A stretch of DNA of 64,000 bases from Agrypnia vestita (GCA_016648135.1 JADDOH010004211.1:186001-250000); one strand, 5' to 3'. Numbered from the stretch's first letter, positions 11,191 to 21,954 are shown. The notes: a model not told the origin generated them from the sequence alone. A program made the numbers and translations.

Positions 11191-11332
11191 CTTTTTTTGG
11201 TGAGGCTATGGTATGGCCGCTCCTGATTGGGTGGAGCTTTGAGTGGGCTGCTTCCCGTACCACCACCCCCACCACTTGCGCCCTGCAACGAAGACAGCGA
11301 AAAGCTGCTCTTCATTGAAGAGTTTTCAAAAC
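11191..11332 (-). CDS. Exon 3 of klarsicht/nesprin-like gene
   Basis: The exon is 142 nt, with acceptor atttcag|GT (phase 1 in) and donor AAAAAG|gttaga (phase 2 out). It encodes FENSSMKSSFSLSSLQGA, a six-glycine-type linker (SGGGGGTGSS), then PLKAPPNQERPYHSLTKK. Low complexity and Ser/Gly/Pro content predict a disordered linker. The plus-strand reading frame here is a shadow. Both junction phases agree with the neighbouring exons, giving PVGTS|FENSS and LTKKR|KDPNR. Confidence 0.82.
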
Positions 11333-11574
11333 CTGAAATACAATTTAAAAGTTACACGATAATGTTTCCAAGAGCTTCAGAGAATAATGTTAGTGGTAGA
11401 TTTGACAGTTATATTATTAAATTTGAAAGTATAATAAAGGATATGCAAGAGAGTCGAAGTTCAATCAGCTACGATAAATAACAGTAACTAATGAAAGCGA
11501 GACACATCACAATATACCTTGGTACCACAATATACGTAATATAGGCTTGAGTAAATATCACATAGATTAATTGT

Positions 11575-11662
11575 GATCTCTCCGGGAATCTAAACCGGAA
11601 CCCTCGGTATGAGAAGCCAGTGTCATGCCCACTGGGCTGAGGGCGGCTATTGTACTAAACTG
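11575..11662 (-). mobile_element. SINE-like tRNA-related fragment
   Basis: The minus strand reads GCCCAGTGGGCATGACACTGG then GAGGGTTCCGGTTTAGATTCC, arranged like an A box and B box. A related GAGGGTTCCGGGTTTCCTTCC occurs at 42440 next to a full SINE. Too short and diverged to name. Confidence 0.45.
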
Positions 11663-11970
11663 GATGGACTTTGTGGTGAATCAAGATAATAGACAGTTAT
11701 TTATTAAAAAAAAATATTAATATACAAACTATAGGTAGTTTGATTTTATGTCAAATGAATTACAAGAAAAAACTGAGAGTTGAAAAGGTAAATTGAAATT
11801 ATTTCTGACACAGTCCTATTGGCTAGGAATTATCACAGCTTTGAGAAAGATTTTAATTTAAAGGATATAAATAATTCTTATAAATTCAGGATTTTATAAA
11901 AATGGCTTGTCAATTTTAAAAATTATGTAGACGGTACAATACAGTCAGTATAAGTGGGTGAAGGGGTTTT

Positions 11971-12133
11971 AGTCGGTTATACATGTTACTGTTATATGTG
12001 ATTTGTATTCGATTGTATCGACAATCAACTAATTTATATATATTATGTACTAACTAATTTGTAAATCTTAGTTGGCAATCATCAATACAATCAGATACAA
12101 ATCTCAAACAACAGTAACAAGAGTAACTGGTTA
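11971..12133. mobile_element. Short MITE with about 60-bp imperfect inverted repeats
   Basis: Left arm 11971-12031 and right arm 12069-12133 align as reverse complements over almost their full length (e.g. GATTTGTATTCGATTGTAT against ATACAATCAGATACAAATC), with a 37-nt AT-rich spacer. The element is noncoding. Confidence 0.75.
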
Positions 12134-12308
12134 AATAATGGTTTTATTATCACTAGTGTCAGTGTTATGCAACTGGTTTCGGAAACTATCATTACAAATG
12201 ACATTACAAACTTGATTTTAAAATCAATGACCACAGTGAATTTCCATTAAATATTAAAAATACAAAAAAAAAGTTTTCTCAATGAAAAAAGGAAGAAGTA
12301 CTACTCAC

Positions 12309-13237
12309 TTGTTCCCACAGGCATGATTAGTTCGACTGTGGAGTCTAGGGCCGAATCTGAATGATACACTCGTTCTTGTTCTTCTTCAGCATTGGCTGAA
12401 GAAACAGAAGAGTATTTCAACCATGGTTTCCTTTCCTTGACGGCTCTCCGTGAATTTTTCCAAACTTGTAGAACTGTGACCTTTCTATCAAGTCTGTCCA
12501 CCGGTTTCGGTGGATCGAAAAGTGATTTCGCTGGGACTACTTGATCCCTTTCAATGACTAGAACTCTGAAAGGAATCCAGTCCGTTTGGGTTTCTACCGT
12601 TTTCGTGTGTCTCACGGGTAGATTTATCGTTAATTGATTAATACTATTCAATTGTTCCGGTCTATCATCTATATCAGGAGGACCCTCCCATGACTTATAT
12701 TCGACTATTGATAATTTAGGTGAGCTAGGTTTCGATGCAGGTTTGTATGGTGAAGTAGCGATTGGACTAGAATTCGATGTTCTCGTATCTTTGTAGGGTT
12801 GCTCAATGCCAGAATCGAAAGATATTGGACCGGAACTATTTTCGGGTGAAAGATCTATACAAGGGTTGTCAAATTCACTTAGAGGATAATTAGGTAAGGA
12901 TCTAAAAGTGTTTACTACAGGAAGAAGTGAGACATAGTCACCGCAGTTATTACAATAACTGGATGTATGTTTCGGATATCTTGACTGGTGGACGTGACTC
13001 GTTTGATGTGTGCTTCTAAAGTGATTATGCAAATTTTTGTCGCTGAAGTGGTCGTCTGGAAAAGATAGTCGTTCGTTTACGTGCTGGGTGCTTTCGATTT
13101 TGCTTGCGGGTGCTTGAGATAAGTTATTTTGTGTCGGTTGATCATTTTCCGCTAAATCCGATTCAGAATGGTTAGAAACTGCGAGAGCTTCTGGATTCTG
13201 ACGAAGCTGCTTCTTGGCCCTTCGTCTGCCAGTAGCT
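12309..13237 (-). CDS. Exon 2 of klarsicht/nesprin-like gene (large, disordered)
   Basis: The exon is 929 nt and open throughout, with acceptor cccatttcag|A (phase 2 in) and donor GAACAA|gtgagt (phase 1 out). It begins ATGRRRAKKQLRQNPEALAV, a basic block that could act as a nuclear or membrane-proximal signal. Next come an acidic/polar stretch, a His-rich part, a CNNCGDY cysteine pair and a long Ser/Pro-rich region (PYKPASKPSSPKLSIVEYK). The exon continues with VETQTDWIPFRVLVIERDQ, RKVTVLQVWKNSRRAVKERK and HSDSALDSTVELIMPVG. No enzymatic motif is visible and most of it should be intrinsically disordered. No in-frame ATG occurs near its start, so translation must begin upstream. The length is consistent with the long low-complexity N-terminal parts of Klarsicht-type proteins. 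Confidence 0.82.
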
Positions 13238-13394
13238 CTGAAATGGGAAAAAATATAATCAGTACATACATAAGTGGATAGAATAAATAAATGAAAATAA
13301 ATCCAAATTAATGCAAAATTTCATGCGGATAATCCAAGTACAGTAGGGAAAATAATCCAGATATTCCATGGTTAAAGAATAATGTTTTTTTAAA

Positions 13395-13592
13395 TTTTTT
13401 TATTAATTAAATAGAGATGCGAACATGGAATATTTGTCACATCAATATGCTAACAACTATTTTCAAATTAAGCTAAACGCTTGTGCCATGAATATAGGAC
13501 TGCTGCTGGAACTTGCTGGTCTGGAGTGATAGTCGAACCCGCGACCTTTGGAACACGAGGCGAGAGTCCTAACCGCAAGACCAACAAGTTTT
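13395..13592 (-). mobile_element. tRNA-derived SINE, copy 2
   Basis: Same family and orientation as 9945-10130: on the minus strand a head with CTTGTTGGTCTTGCGGTTAG, then a B box (GGTCGCGGGTTCGACTATC), then a body ending TGACAAATATTCCATGTTCG and an A/T-rich tail. It lies upstream of exon 2 in the intron. The reading frame at 13468-13668 is an artefact of it. Confidence 0.85.
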
Positions 13593-14049
13593 TTGATTCA
13601 AAAATATTTTTATTTTCGTAAACAACAAAAAGAAAAAAAAATGAATATAATATATAAAGAATAAACAAAACGGCATAGAAATAAATAAGTAGAATTATTG
13701 AATTGAAGATTTTTAAGAATAATAAATAAAGAACTTATCTAAAAAACCGATTAATATTGTTCCAATTTTCTATTTGTAATGTTGAAAAAAAAAATCCGTC
13801 GTAATGTACAGTCATTTAAGTAGTACATACCTGTACTAACTAGTCAAAGTATACATAAAAGTAAATGTATTCTCATAAGTAACAAAAATTAAAGTTTTAC
13901 TAGAAGAAAAGAAAAGTTTTACTGGAAACTGTTTACATCTGATTTACACTTTTACTAGCAGATGTGCAGACATTTTTGTATTGAGTTGGCATTTTGTCAA
14001 AAGTTTTACATAAATCCAAGCGCTTCTAGTTGACGTGAACATTTAACAA

Positions 14050-14560
14050 TTTTTAGGCATTGACTGTAACCAACCATACACATGGAGCCGTAAACACATT
14101 CTCGAGTGTTAAAAAATATCGGGAAGCGACGAGAGCTGGCGAAGTGCAAGATCAAAGTGAAGCAAAGAAGAGCGCACACTTTCTCCTCCTTGTTTCACGC
14201 AAAATAATAAACCCCAGTGATGGTTTCCCACCACGTGCGGTAAAGTAATTATATCGACAGATACCGTCGGTCGACCCCGCGGAGCCGAGCTGGCTACCGT
14301 TACCGGTTACGTCTGAGCGCGTCAATGTCTTGAAAATCTGGAGCGGAAGTTATAATGCCAAAGGAAGAAGCTCACGATTGGATAACGCGGAATCGAGGCG
14401 CCATTTTGCCGGCGGTTGTAAAACAGACGACGCAAAAGCAATTGAGATACTTTTGTAAAGACGAAAAGGCGCAAATTTAGGCAAGAGATTGATAGAATAT
14501 CGAAAAGCAAAAATTGAGGTACACAACGGCTCTTTCCTGTTATCTGACCACCTGGGTTCT
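14050..14560. promoter_or_regulatory. GC/CpG-richer island in intron 1, possible internal promoter
   Basis: The block stands out from AT-rich flanks. It has many CpGs around 14265-14320 (e.g. CCGTCGGTCGACCCCGCGGA) and 14380-14420. It lies between exon 1 (18.2 kb) and exon 2 (13.2 kb) of the minus-strand gene, where an alternative start could sit. No TATA box or conserved frame is convincing. Short frames on both strands look like chance. Confidence 0.25.
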
Positions 14561-14720
14561 AGTTGGTGTAAAAATGACACTTTAGATGACATCTTAGATA
14601 GAAAACATATTTTTATTATCTACATTTCTAATACATTTCGAAACTATTCAATAAATAAATTTTAATAAATGTATACTAACTTAATCTAATGGGAAGAATA
14701 GGTTATTAAACTTAAATATG

Positions 14721-15208
14721 TATACAGGGTTATTTGGAAAACATTAATAACCTCGCAGGACTATATTACTGCCTTGATTATGAGTCGAAAATATTCAAGC
14801 AACCATGACCTAATACAATAGAGATATGCGACATAAAATTTTGCATTTTTTTAAAAATATTTCAGACTTATTTTTTGTAAAACGTTGGACTACCATGTAA
14901 CTTACATCGAAAATGAAAAATTAATTTCCTTTCATACAAGTCAAATAAAATAATAAAAGCCTTTCCAATTGGAATTTCTGCAGGGTTTTTATTATTTTAT
15001 TTCACTTGTATTGAAAAGAATAAATTTTTCGTATTCGATATAAGTTATTGTAATGATAGTTTAATGTTTTGCAAAGAATAATTCAGAAACGTTAAAAAAA
15101 AATGCAAACTTGACATTAGGTAATAGCTGCTTTAACATTTACGATTCATAATCAAGGCAGGAATATAGTCCTGCGAGGTTATTGATGTTTTCCAAATAAC
15201 CCTGTATA
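14721..15208. mobile_element. Foldback (long hairpin) MITE, about 0.49 kb
   Basis: The ends read TATACAGGGTTATTTGGAAA and, on the right, its reverse complement ending CCAAATAACCCTGTATA; the outer TATA is a likely target duplication. The first about 60 bp (through CCTTGATTATGA) match the last about 60 bp. Further inverted matches continue inward (e.g. AAAATAATAAAAGCC against GGTTTTTATTATTTT), so the whole element folds on a centre near 14970. No coding capacity. Confidence 0.85.
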
Positions 15209-15733
15209 AACAATTAATCATCCATATTAGATACAAAAAACAAAAGTGTAAACTGAATTAGTAGCTATAGGACTGTTGATTTTTATAATAGTTATATAAA
15301 AATTTGACACAATAATCTGAGGGAGATATTAACATGGTAGAGAGCTCGTTTAAAACATAAACAATATTTTCGACAGGTGAAAATAAAACGCAAGGTAGGA
15401 GTGAAAGAAAATATGACATTTGCAGATGCAGTCGACATTTATCGCGCCTCTGACGGAAGAGTTTCCGGAGCGAGGTGCGCCGCGGTACCAGACATCTACT
15501 CTACGCGGTCTGCCTTGAGACAGGTTTTCGCCTACACACACACACACACACAACTCACAAAAAAACAGCAAGGCAGTCGTGTTGCCAAAATAACAAGACT
15601 ATAATTTATTTATTGGTACGATACATTTTATATCAGGTGTCAGCCTATTAGCGCCGGAGCGGCGAAACGCGTGAGTGTAGAAATTATACTACTAGCTAGT
15701 AGTGTAATATAATAGCTATAAGTATAGATATTA

Positions 15734-15960
15734 TACTAGCTGTGCCCGCGCGGCTTCGCACGCGTTGATCTTTAGTACACTGTTTGGATCGTCATAGAAC
15801 TTTCGCGAACCTTCTAAAACATTCTCCTTCCAGAACTTTCACGAAATTTATCGAATATACAGGAACCTAACCTTCTAGACACACCGACACATTCCGCCAC
15901 TCAGTTAAGAACCTTATATTCGGGAATTTTCTAGAACCTTCTCCTTCCATAACTTTCTAG
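15734..15960 (-). mobile_element. Helitron-like 3' end (GC-rich hairpin + CTAG)
   Basis: On the minus strand the element ends ACGCGTGCGAAGCCGCGCGG, then GCACAGCTAG, and the next base is T. A GC hairpin about 10 nt before a terminal CTRR, with insertion 5' to T, is the Helitron signature. The CTAG is at 15736-15739. Inside lie repeated ACCTTCTAGAA-type words. The 5' limit is uncertain. Noncoding, so non-autonomous. Confidence 0.55.
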
Positions 15961-16154
15961 AGCAGGTTTTTCCGGAACCTTTTGAAACAATCTGAAGCAT
16001 TTGCGGCCTTCTCATAACAAAACAATGTGCTAGAAAGCACATTTTCGTCACCCACTCCCACCCACGCTCAGCCACCCCCACCAAACTCGCATATTTTCGA
16101 TGTGACACCAAGGGCGGTACCACCACCATAACCACCGGTGGGTAGTTGTGGAGA

Positions 16155-16481
16155 AAACTTGGCGGGTTTCTTTATATATATATATATATGTTTTGCTTGA
16201 GGTTTCCGCGAGCGTTATTGTATGTAACAAAAGGAACTTCTGGAATCCCTCGCGTTTTCTGTAAATGGTCTCCGTGAGAAGACCAAGGCCAAGACAGAAA
16301 ACGCGAGGGATTCCAGAAGTTCCTTTTGTTACATAGTATATATTAATAGATATATCTTATATATATTGATATATATATATAGATATATATAGATATATGA
16401 TATAGAGAATATATATAATATATTATAAAAATAGATAAATAAATAAATAAATAAATATGGATATAATAAATAAAGCTATAT

Positions 16482-16512
<31 letters not shown>

Positions 16513-16534
16513 TATAAAGAAACCCGCTAAGTTT
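16155..16534. repeat. Nested palindrome: 42-bp perfect arms inside a larger inverted repeat
   Basis: Arms 16221-16262 and 16294-16335 are exact 42-nt reverse complements (start TATGTAACAAAAGGAACTTC). A smaller GGTCT/AGACC pair lies in the loop. Outer arms at 16155-16178 (AACTTGGCGGGTTTCTTTAT) and 16512-16534 also pair. Between them are (TA)n and (TAAA)n/(TTTA)n tracts that are themselves inverted. Confidence 0.9.
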
Positions 16535-16540
16535 ATACTA

Positions 16541-16930
16541 CAAGCTTACCCGCGCGGCTTCGCACGCGTAGATTTTTAGTAACTTTTTGTGATATTTTAT
16601 AAATTTGTGTATTAACCTTAACATATAGATATACGTCGTTACGGACTTTTGTATAGAACTTTTTGAGTTCTACATTTTCTCTATAGAAAGTATTTAAATA
16701 TCTTTTACCGTTAAGGCAGCGGTCGCAAAAAATGCATCGCTCGACCATTTTTTCGTCGATTTTATTTGTAAAATAAGTCACAACGAAAAGCCCTTTTATT
16801 TTGACGGGATAATATATAACCTATGTCTTCCCTGAAAGTCCATTCTAAATATTGATGAAAGAATTTTTGAAATCAGGTGAGTAGTTTCGGAGATTACCTC
16901 CTACATCCAAACTTACAGTAAGTAGGTAGG
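16541..16930 (-). mobile_element. Second Helitron-like copy, decayed end
   Basis: The minus strand ends CTACGCGTGCGAAGCCGCGC then GGGTAAGCTTG, matching the 15734 copy but with the terminal CTAG changed. The other side, at 16850-16925, carries the phrase TAGTTTCGGAGATTACCTCC, common in insect interspersed repeats. Noncoding. Confidence 0.45.
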
Positions 16931-17044
16931 TTTAAATAGTGTCACACTCGATAAACATAATTTGAAACGTGAATTTTTATTCTACTCTAATGTTCTTCAA
17001 TATTATTGATCAATAATATGAACCGAGTCAGGATAAATATTGTC

Positions 17045-17310
17045 AATAAGACTACCAAAGAAAAAGAAAAACACCTCACAAAATTGTATGATGTATAAAG
17101 CTATAAAAATCTTCGATAGCCTGCCAAAGGAAATTCAAAACATGGAGAATATAAGGAGGTTTAAACTGAAGTGCAAAAATTTTATTACAAAAACTTTTAA
17201 ATGATTAGATGGAATGCAATATGTCTCAGTGAAATCATATATTAGCCCACACAACATTATGTGTGGAACTAAATTATTAAGATAAATAAATAAAATAAAT
17301 AAATAAATAA
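17045..17310 (+). mobile_element. LINE 3' end, family A (sense copy)
   Basis: The plus strand encodes the end of a non-LTR reverse transcriptase ORF (NCMMYKAIKIFDSLPKEIQN then MENIRRFKLKCKNFITKTF, stop). A short 3' UTR and an (AATA)n tail at 17280-17310 follow. A homologous copy lies inverted at 38570-39120. The fragment is 5'-truncated, as expected for dead LINE insertions. Confidence 0.8.
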
Positions 17311-17319
17311 AAGGGACGT

Positions 17320-18155
17320 TCACTAAAATTTATTGACGAGTCATCAATATTATTGTCGAGCCGTGTAACGGCAAATATTGACATTCTGTGCAATATCACA
17401 TCAGTCTCTCCTGAACCTTCCCACGAGCAGTACGAAATGAATAGTATAAAAAAAGAATAAGAAGGAAGACGAAAGACAATTTATGCTTCAATGCATTGAG
17501 GTAGATAATTCTTTTTGTTAAGAATTTCTGTAATATTACTATCGCTACCGAGCTTTGCCAATAAATCTCTGAGAGGGGAGATCAGTATCATTGATATACA
17601 TGCACCCATTAGGTATGTATAGACAGGATTATTATTTAAATTTTTTAAGCTTTTTACGTTTAAAATAAGATTTGTTTGCGACCTTAATAATTAAAAAAAA
17701 TAAAATATAGTATAACTGACCTCCGTTAATGTGATGAATTGGGACTATGTATTAGGTATTAAGAAATATATGAGTATTTAATTTTTTTTAATTTTTAAAT
17801 TAATTTTTATTGTATTATATTATACGTTAATAGCGTTAGGAAGGTATATGCTTTTTGTTGCATGATTTTTTCGTTGTACCATTTTCACCCCCCGCCAATC
17901 AAACAACGCGTTTTCGTAAAAATCTTTTACGAATGGTTACTATAATCCAAGTTGATAAAACCGGTCCTACATCCATCCATCTACATCCAATATCCTAACC
18001 CAACTAAAAATAACATATACAAAATTAAATTTTATTTTATAACAAAGCAAACGCACATTGAATATTATTTAACCTTTGTTCTCACTTCTCGGAGGATGGC
18101 TGTAAGATTTGAATGAATTTGGCACGCTAAAAAATTAGCGTAAATTGGAATAAAT
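17320..18155. other. Intronic DNA, no recognised features
   Basis: AT-rich sequence with no credible exon, RNA gene or bounded repeat on either strand. Confidence 0.45.
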
Positions 18156-18162
18156 TGCTCAC

Positions 18163-18245
18163 CGTTTGGATGGTGATCGCCAAGCGAAGGTGGTGGGGCG
18201 GCGATCAGGGCGACATCTGCCGGCCGCTCGCCGAAGCGTGGGCGA
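18163..18245 (-). CDS. Exon 1 in window (not the first exon) of klarsicht/nesprin-like gene
   Basis: The exon is 83 nt, strongly GC-rich in AT-rich DNA, with acceptor tttttccag|TCG (phase 0) and donor AAACG|gtgagc (phase 2). It encodes SPTLRRAAGRCRPDRRPTTF then AWRSPSK. The split CG+A codon joins to exon 2 as SPSKR|ATGRRRAKK, so a basic Arg/Lys-rich tract spans the junction. Another frame (PRFGERPADVALIAAPPP) is open too, but its exit phase does not fit exon 2. There is no ATG, so the start codon lies further upstream, at higher coordinates or beyond the window. Confidence 0.7.
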
Positions 18246-18599
18246 CTGGAAAAAAACAATAATTTTTAAAAAGATAATTAAATAACACATCACCGCACAC
18301 TTCCAAATTTCTTGAGTACTTGCAAGGCATTCGAAATCAAATCTATATACGAGACTATTATTTGCAAACACGGCGCATTCCTTAAAACACATTTTAGAGC
18401 AAAATGAAAAATACTACCTATTACTTATCTACTAATACGAGATTTTTGTATTTCAAAGTTTACTAAGAAAAAGGCATGTTTAGAATAATAAACAAAATAA
18501 CTTTAAATAATAATTCAACGTTGTCAAGTCCAAACCGAATTTTTACAAATCTGTGCCCATCGTCCCTAATGTGGTCACAAAATTTGAATCCCAAGGGGG

Positions 18600-18915
18600 T
18601 AGTGGGAGTCATTGGCGGACAGAGTCAGAAGTGCCGACATACGACACACACCCGGCATGGAGTCACTACTACTACATATATGTATAGATAAATCACAAAT
18701 CAGGTGGTTTGGACATGTGCTAAGAACGCCTAAGGAAAGCAGTACCAAGAAGCATCCTCTTGGCAACCTCGGAAGGAAGGCGACTGGTAGTTTGCCCCAG
18801 ATTAAACTTGACCGGTTAAGACGTGCGGAAGCGGCATAAGACAGAGGAATAAGGAAGCACCTTGTTGAGTCTTTGGGCCCCCGATCCTACGAGAACAAGG
18901 GGATGAAGATAGTGA
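18600..18915 (+). mobile_element. LINE 3' fragment, family B
   Basis: The frame at 18612-18839 reads VRSADIRHTPGMESLLLH then KSQIRWFGHVLRTPKES. The RWFGHVLR motif and the spacing to the following Arg-rich tail are typical of the C-terminal end of RTE/jockey-type reverse transcriptase proteins. The upstream part is missing and the remainder is interrupted by stops. Confidence 0.6.
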
Positions 18916-18919
18916 TGAC

Positions 18920-19400
18920 GATAACGTTTAGAACAAGCCGACTTTGAAAGCAACTTTGAAGATAACATAAATAAGCCGTGTTTGTAACCATTCCTTTTGG
19001 ATTAATCCATTTTTGCAAGTAACTCTCTATGAAGATCAGCTCCTATTGACTAAAGTGGAATGATATGGTTTTGAAATTTAGACTAAAATTGAAACGTCTC
19101 ACATTTGAAAATAACATAATACCTATTTTAATGTAATACATGTCTGTATGGTATTAAGGAGGATTTCAAACTGAGTTTTTTGTTATATTGAAACTCTTTT
19201 GTATTATTTGTTTTTTTAATAAATGGTCTTAAATGGATTATTTTTTATATAGATACTGTAACATGCCACGATGCATTTAATAAACTCATAAATGTAATTA
19301 AAAATAATGTCAAATGTATGTAAATCTAGAATGTCAGCGGAATTAATAGTCCATAATATTTATGCATTATCGGGAATCTATTACGCATCGAAAGTCAGAT
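18920..19400. other. No recognised features
   Basis: AT-rich spacer between two LINE or transposon remnants. Confidence 0.5.
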
Positions 19401-19529
19401 TGTCTTGGGAAGACATGAATATCTAGAGATTACCTACTATAGGGCCACTTTCAAAGACGTTATGGAATCAGTCGTGTTTTTCTACAGGTCTACGTCAAGT
19501 AGAGAAATACCAGAAAGTTGTCTCCAACA

Positions 19530-19790
19530 GCTTGTGCAAATCCACACCAGTTTAACATCCTTTCATCGGTCATTCAGAATATCCACAGGCACGACTCCAG
19601 GGGAGGAATACGCTCAATGTGCAGTTGTTGTTACACGACTTGCATGAGCAAAATTATCCACAGCGAATTGCAATGCGTGCTGACTTCGTTGAATGCATTC
19701 AGGAATGAATTGAATGGACCACATTCACACGATGCAGCACCGACTTCCCACACGTGTGGAAAGATTAATAGCCATTAATAGCCGTCCTAT
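19530..19790 (+). pseudogene. Decayed Tc1/mariner-superfamily-like transposase fragment
   Basis: One frame reads LNVQLLLHDLHEQNYPQRIA then MRADFVECIQE. This resembles the linker after the helix-turn-helix in Tc3-like insect transposases (LHEQ.YP.R..MR..F...I). Stops and shifts follow directly, and no catalytic triad is identifiable. Weak assignment. Confidence 0.3.
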
Positions 19791-19879
19791 ATGGGACAAT
19801 GCCAAATGATTTCTTCGACGAATGCAAAACAGACTCTTCAAATACTGACGACGTTTAGGTATAACAAAAATGCAAAGCA

Positions 19880-20345
19880 TAGGGACAATTTTTTAATATA
19901 TAATTTGATTGTAAATGAAGATTACTCAATGGAAAGAGTGGAGAAAATAGTCTGCATGGGATGCAGATTAAATTAAAACTCCAGCAATCTCCAGCCGCAT
20001 TCTTCCACATTAGACAAGAATTATGCAGTCATGACTTATATTTAAATTTGCGAATGAGAATGAGACGATGCAAGATGTTCCCTGAATATCTGTTCTTACA
20101 TGGAATATAATTGTGAACATAGAGAAGACTTCAAAATTATGTCGGGTTAACGATATTTTGCCTACATCATGAGACATCCAGAAAAATATCTGTTACTTTA
20201 TCTCATCATTCAAGGCATAATATCTAGCAGAACAGGTCTTGGACGAACAGGGAACATACGGGCCGAAGATTCTGAATAGACTTTACGGGAATTTCACTGG
20301 CTGACTACTTCAAGCTGCAAAAAATTAAATAATTTTCTCCAAAAT
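19880..20345 (+). mobile_element. LINE 3' fragment, family C
   Basis: In shifting frames the plus strand reads NEDYSMERVEKIVCMGCRLN, then SPAAFFHIRQELCSHDLYLN and LRMRMRRCKMFPEYLF, then YFAYIMRHPEKYLLLYLIIQ. This is the conserved C-terminal order of one reverse transcriptase family (R.AF...R..LC..DL...LRMRM.RCY, then Y.GH.MR...KY.LLQLI.QG). A homologous shorter fragment is at 41640-41925. Many stops and shifts mean it is an old copy. Confidence 0.7.
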
Positions 20346-20469
20346 TATTATTTAAAGCGTTTTCCAACAATGAATCACTAGTAAGTATCAGCGTTCTTAC
20401 AATTTTCTGTGATATAATTTACAATGATTTAACAGCCATCTGCGCCCGTACTCGGTAAAAAATACAGAA

Positions 20470-21150
20470 ATGTATAATACGTTACGTTGTCAGTTGGTAT
20501 CCTTATATCTCGCGATCACGTTTCCCCAAGCTACGAAAACCTGTTGTGGTTGGGCCTCAATCAATGCGGAAGTTTGCATAAGTTTCATTAATATCCACTC
20601 TATCCTCTGGCTATCTTCCGTCCCATTCCGGTTTGGCACTATCTTAATAAACGGAAGACATGTGATCTCGAAACAACACATTCCACAGCAATCTTCACAC
20701 CATTCAGTAGATTTTTGAAGGTTAACGAAATGCCGCATAAAACTCCGATAAGACCTGACATATACGCCAGAAACCTTGATTAATATAAAAAAAAATTAAG
20801 CCAAACTAGATCTATCTGAACAAAGAATTGTTGGGACAAATTTCAGAAATGTCATAAAAGACGAGGTGTAGCATGGGCGGGCAATACGACCAATATGAAA
20901 GACACAAAATTCATAAAATTAGGAAAGCGAGTGTGCATCCCCCGAAATGGCTACGCAATATTAAACCACAACAAATAAGCCAAATCCAAAATAAACTAAT
21001 AAAGTGTAAGCCCCTTACCAAGCACATGAGCAAGTCTCATTTTTGGAGAGGCAAAGCAATAAAATAAAATGTATCTAAGTAGATTGTAATAGACAAATGT
21101 ATTATGATTTAAATGTAGTTTTAATATTAAATAAATAAAAAAAAATTTAA
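20470..21150. other. Unidentified, probably decayed retroelement DNA with A-rich end
   Basis: Open stretches occur on both strands at 20470-20740, and a 64-aa plus frame at 20873-21067 (ASVHPPKWLRNIKPQQISQI) is followed by AATAAA and an A-rich tail at about 21130-21160. The tail suggests a retrotransposed 3' end. No family is recognised. Confidence 0.3.
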
Positions 21151-21689
21151 AAAAAGATATAAACACCTATATTATTGCAGTTAGCAATTGACACAAAGTA
21201 GTCCAATGCAGAAACCGGTGAAGGTGCTTTCTTCACGAGAAGCCACGGATGATGAAGATTTATGCATTAAATGCACAGTATTTTTTATAATATTACGAGA
21301 TCCTATACCTATCAAAAAGTTATTCGAGTAATTAAACAGCTGCCCGTGGGTCTAGAACCGTTTGGAAACAATTATAAAGAACTGGAAGGCAGTCGAAAGC
21401 ACGAAAATATGAGAGATTCTAGAAAACATTCTGTATAAATATGCGGTGCGGTACGCACGCCGAATACTCCAATTTTGGCATTTGCCGAAGTTACAGATAA
21501 GCGGACAGCGAATCCGTGACAGTGTATTTAATGTTCATCTTTACATCCTCCGTAAGAGGTCATAAATAAATAGAGAGGGGGTTAAAAAAACTCGCAAAAG
21601 GTATTAACGATGGTATATTCAGGTTTAAATGAGAATCACTTTACTTGTCAAAACACTTCCTTCCCCTCTGGCTGTTTATTTTCCCTTCA

Positions 21690-21950
21690 ACGCCGTCAAT
21701 CAATGATTGTTCTCGCTCGCTTTCGTTGGAAAAATAAAGGCATTTTTAGAAAAGAAAGTGCTCCGGGTGCACGAGCCGCCCGAGCCGGCTCCAGCGGCGG
21801 CAGATGGAGATCTTAATGTCCAAATCATGAGGTCGTGTGTAGTCGCCGTGGTGTACGGACGAAAACCAATAGAGAAATTGATTATTCCGCACTGCAGCTC
21901 CGGACAATCAAAGAGAAAACGTTTTATTAAAGCAGCATCTTTAAAATAAT
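21690..21950. promoter_or_regulatory. GC-rich island of unknown role
   Basis: A local GC-rich core (GAGCCGCCCGAGCCGGCTCC at about 21772) sits within AT-rich DNA. The plus frame reads VHEPPEPAPAAADGDLNVQI, but without clear splice sites. It could be a noncoding first exon or promoter of the leftward gene, or an isolated exon. Confidence 0.2.
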
Positions 21951-21954
21951 AAGC

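Noticed and set aside
15532..15552. (CA)n tract as a functional element
   Set aside because: A short microsatellite with no further structure.
16360..16510. CRISPR-like regular repeats
   Set aside because: These are (TA)n and (TAAA)n simple repeats; no spacers and a eukaryotic context.
18065..18259. 64-aa ORF PRFGERPADVALIAAPPPSL as the coding frame of exon 1
   Set aside because: Its exit phase does not fit exon 2; the alternative frame joins perfectly to ATGRRRAKK.
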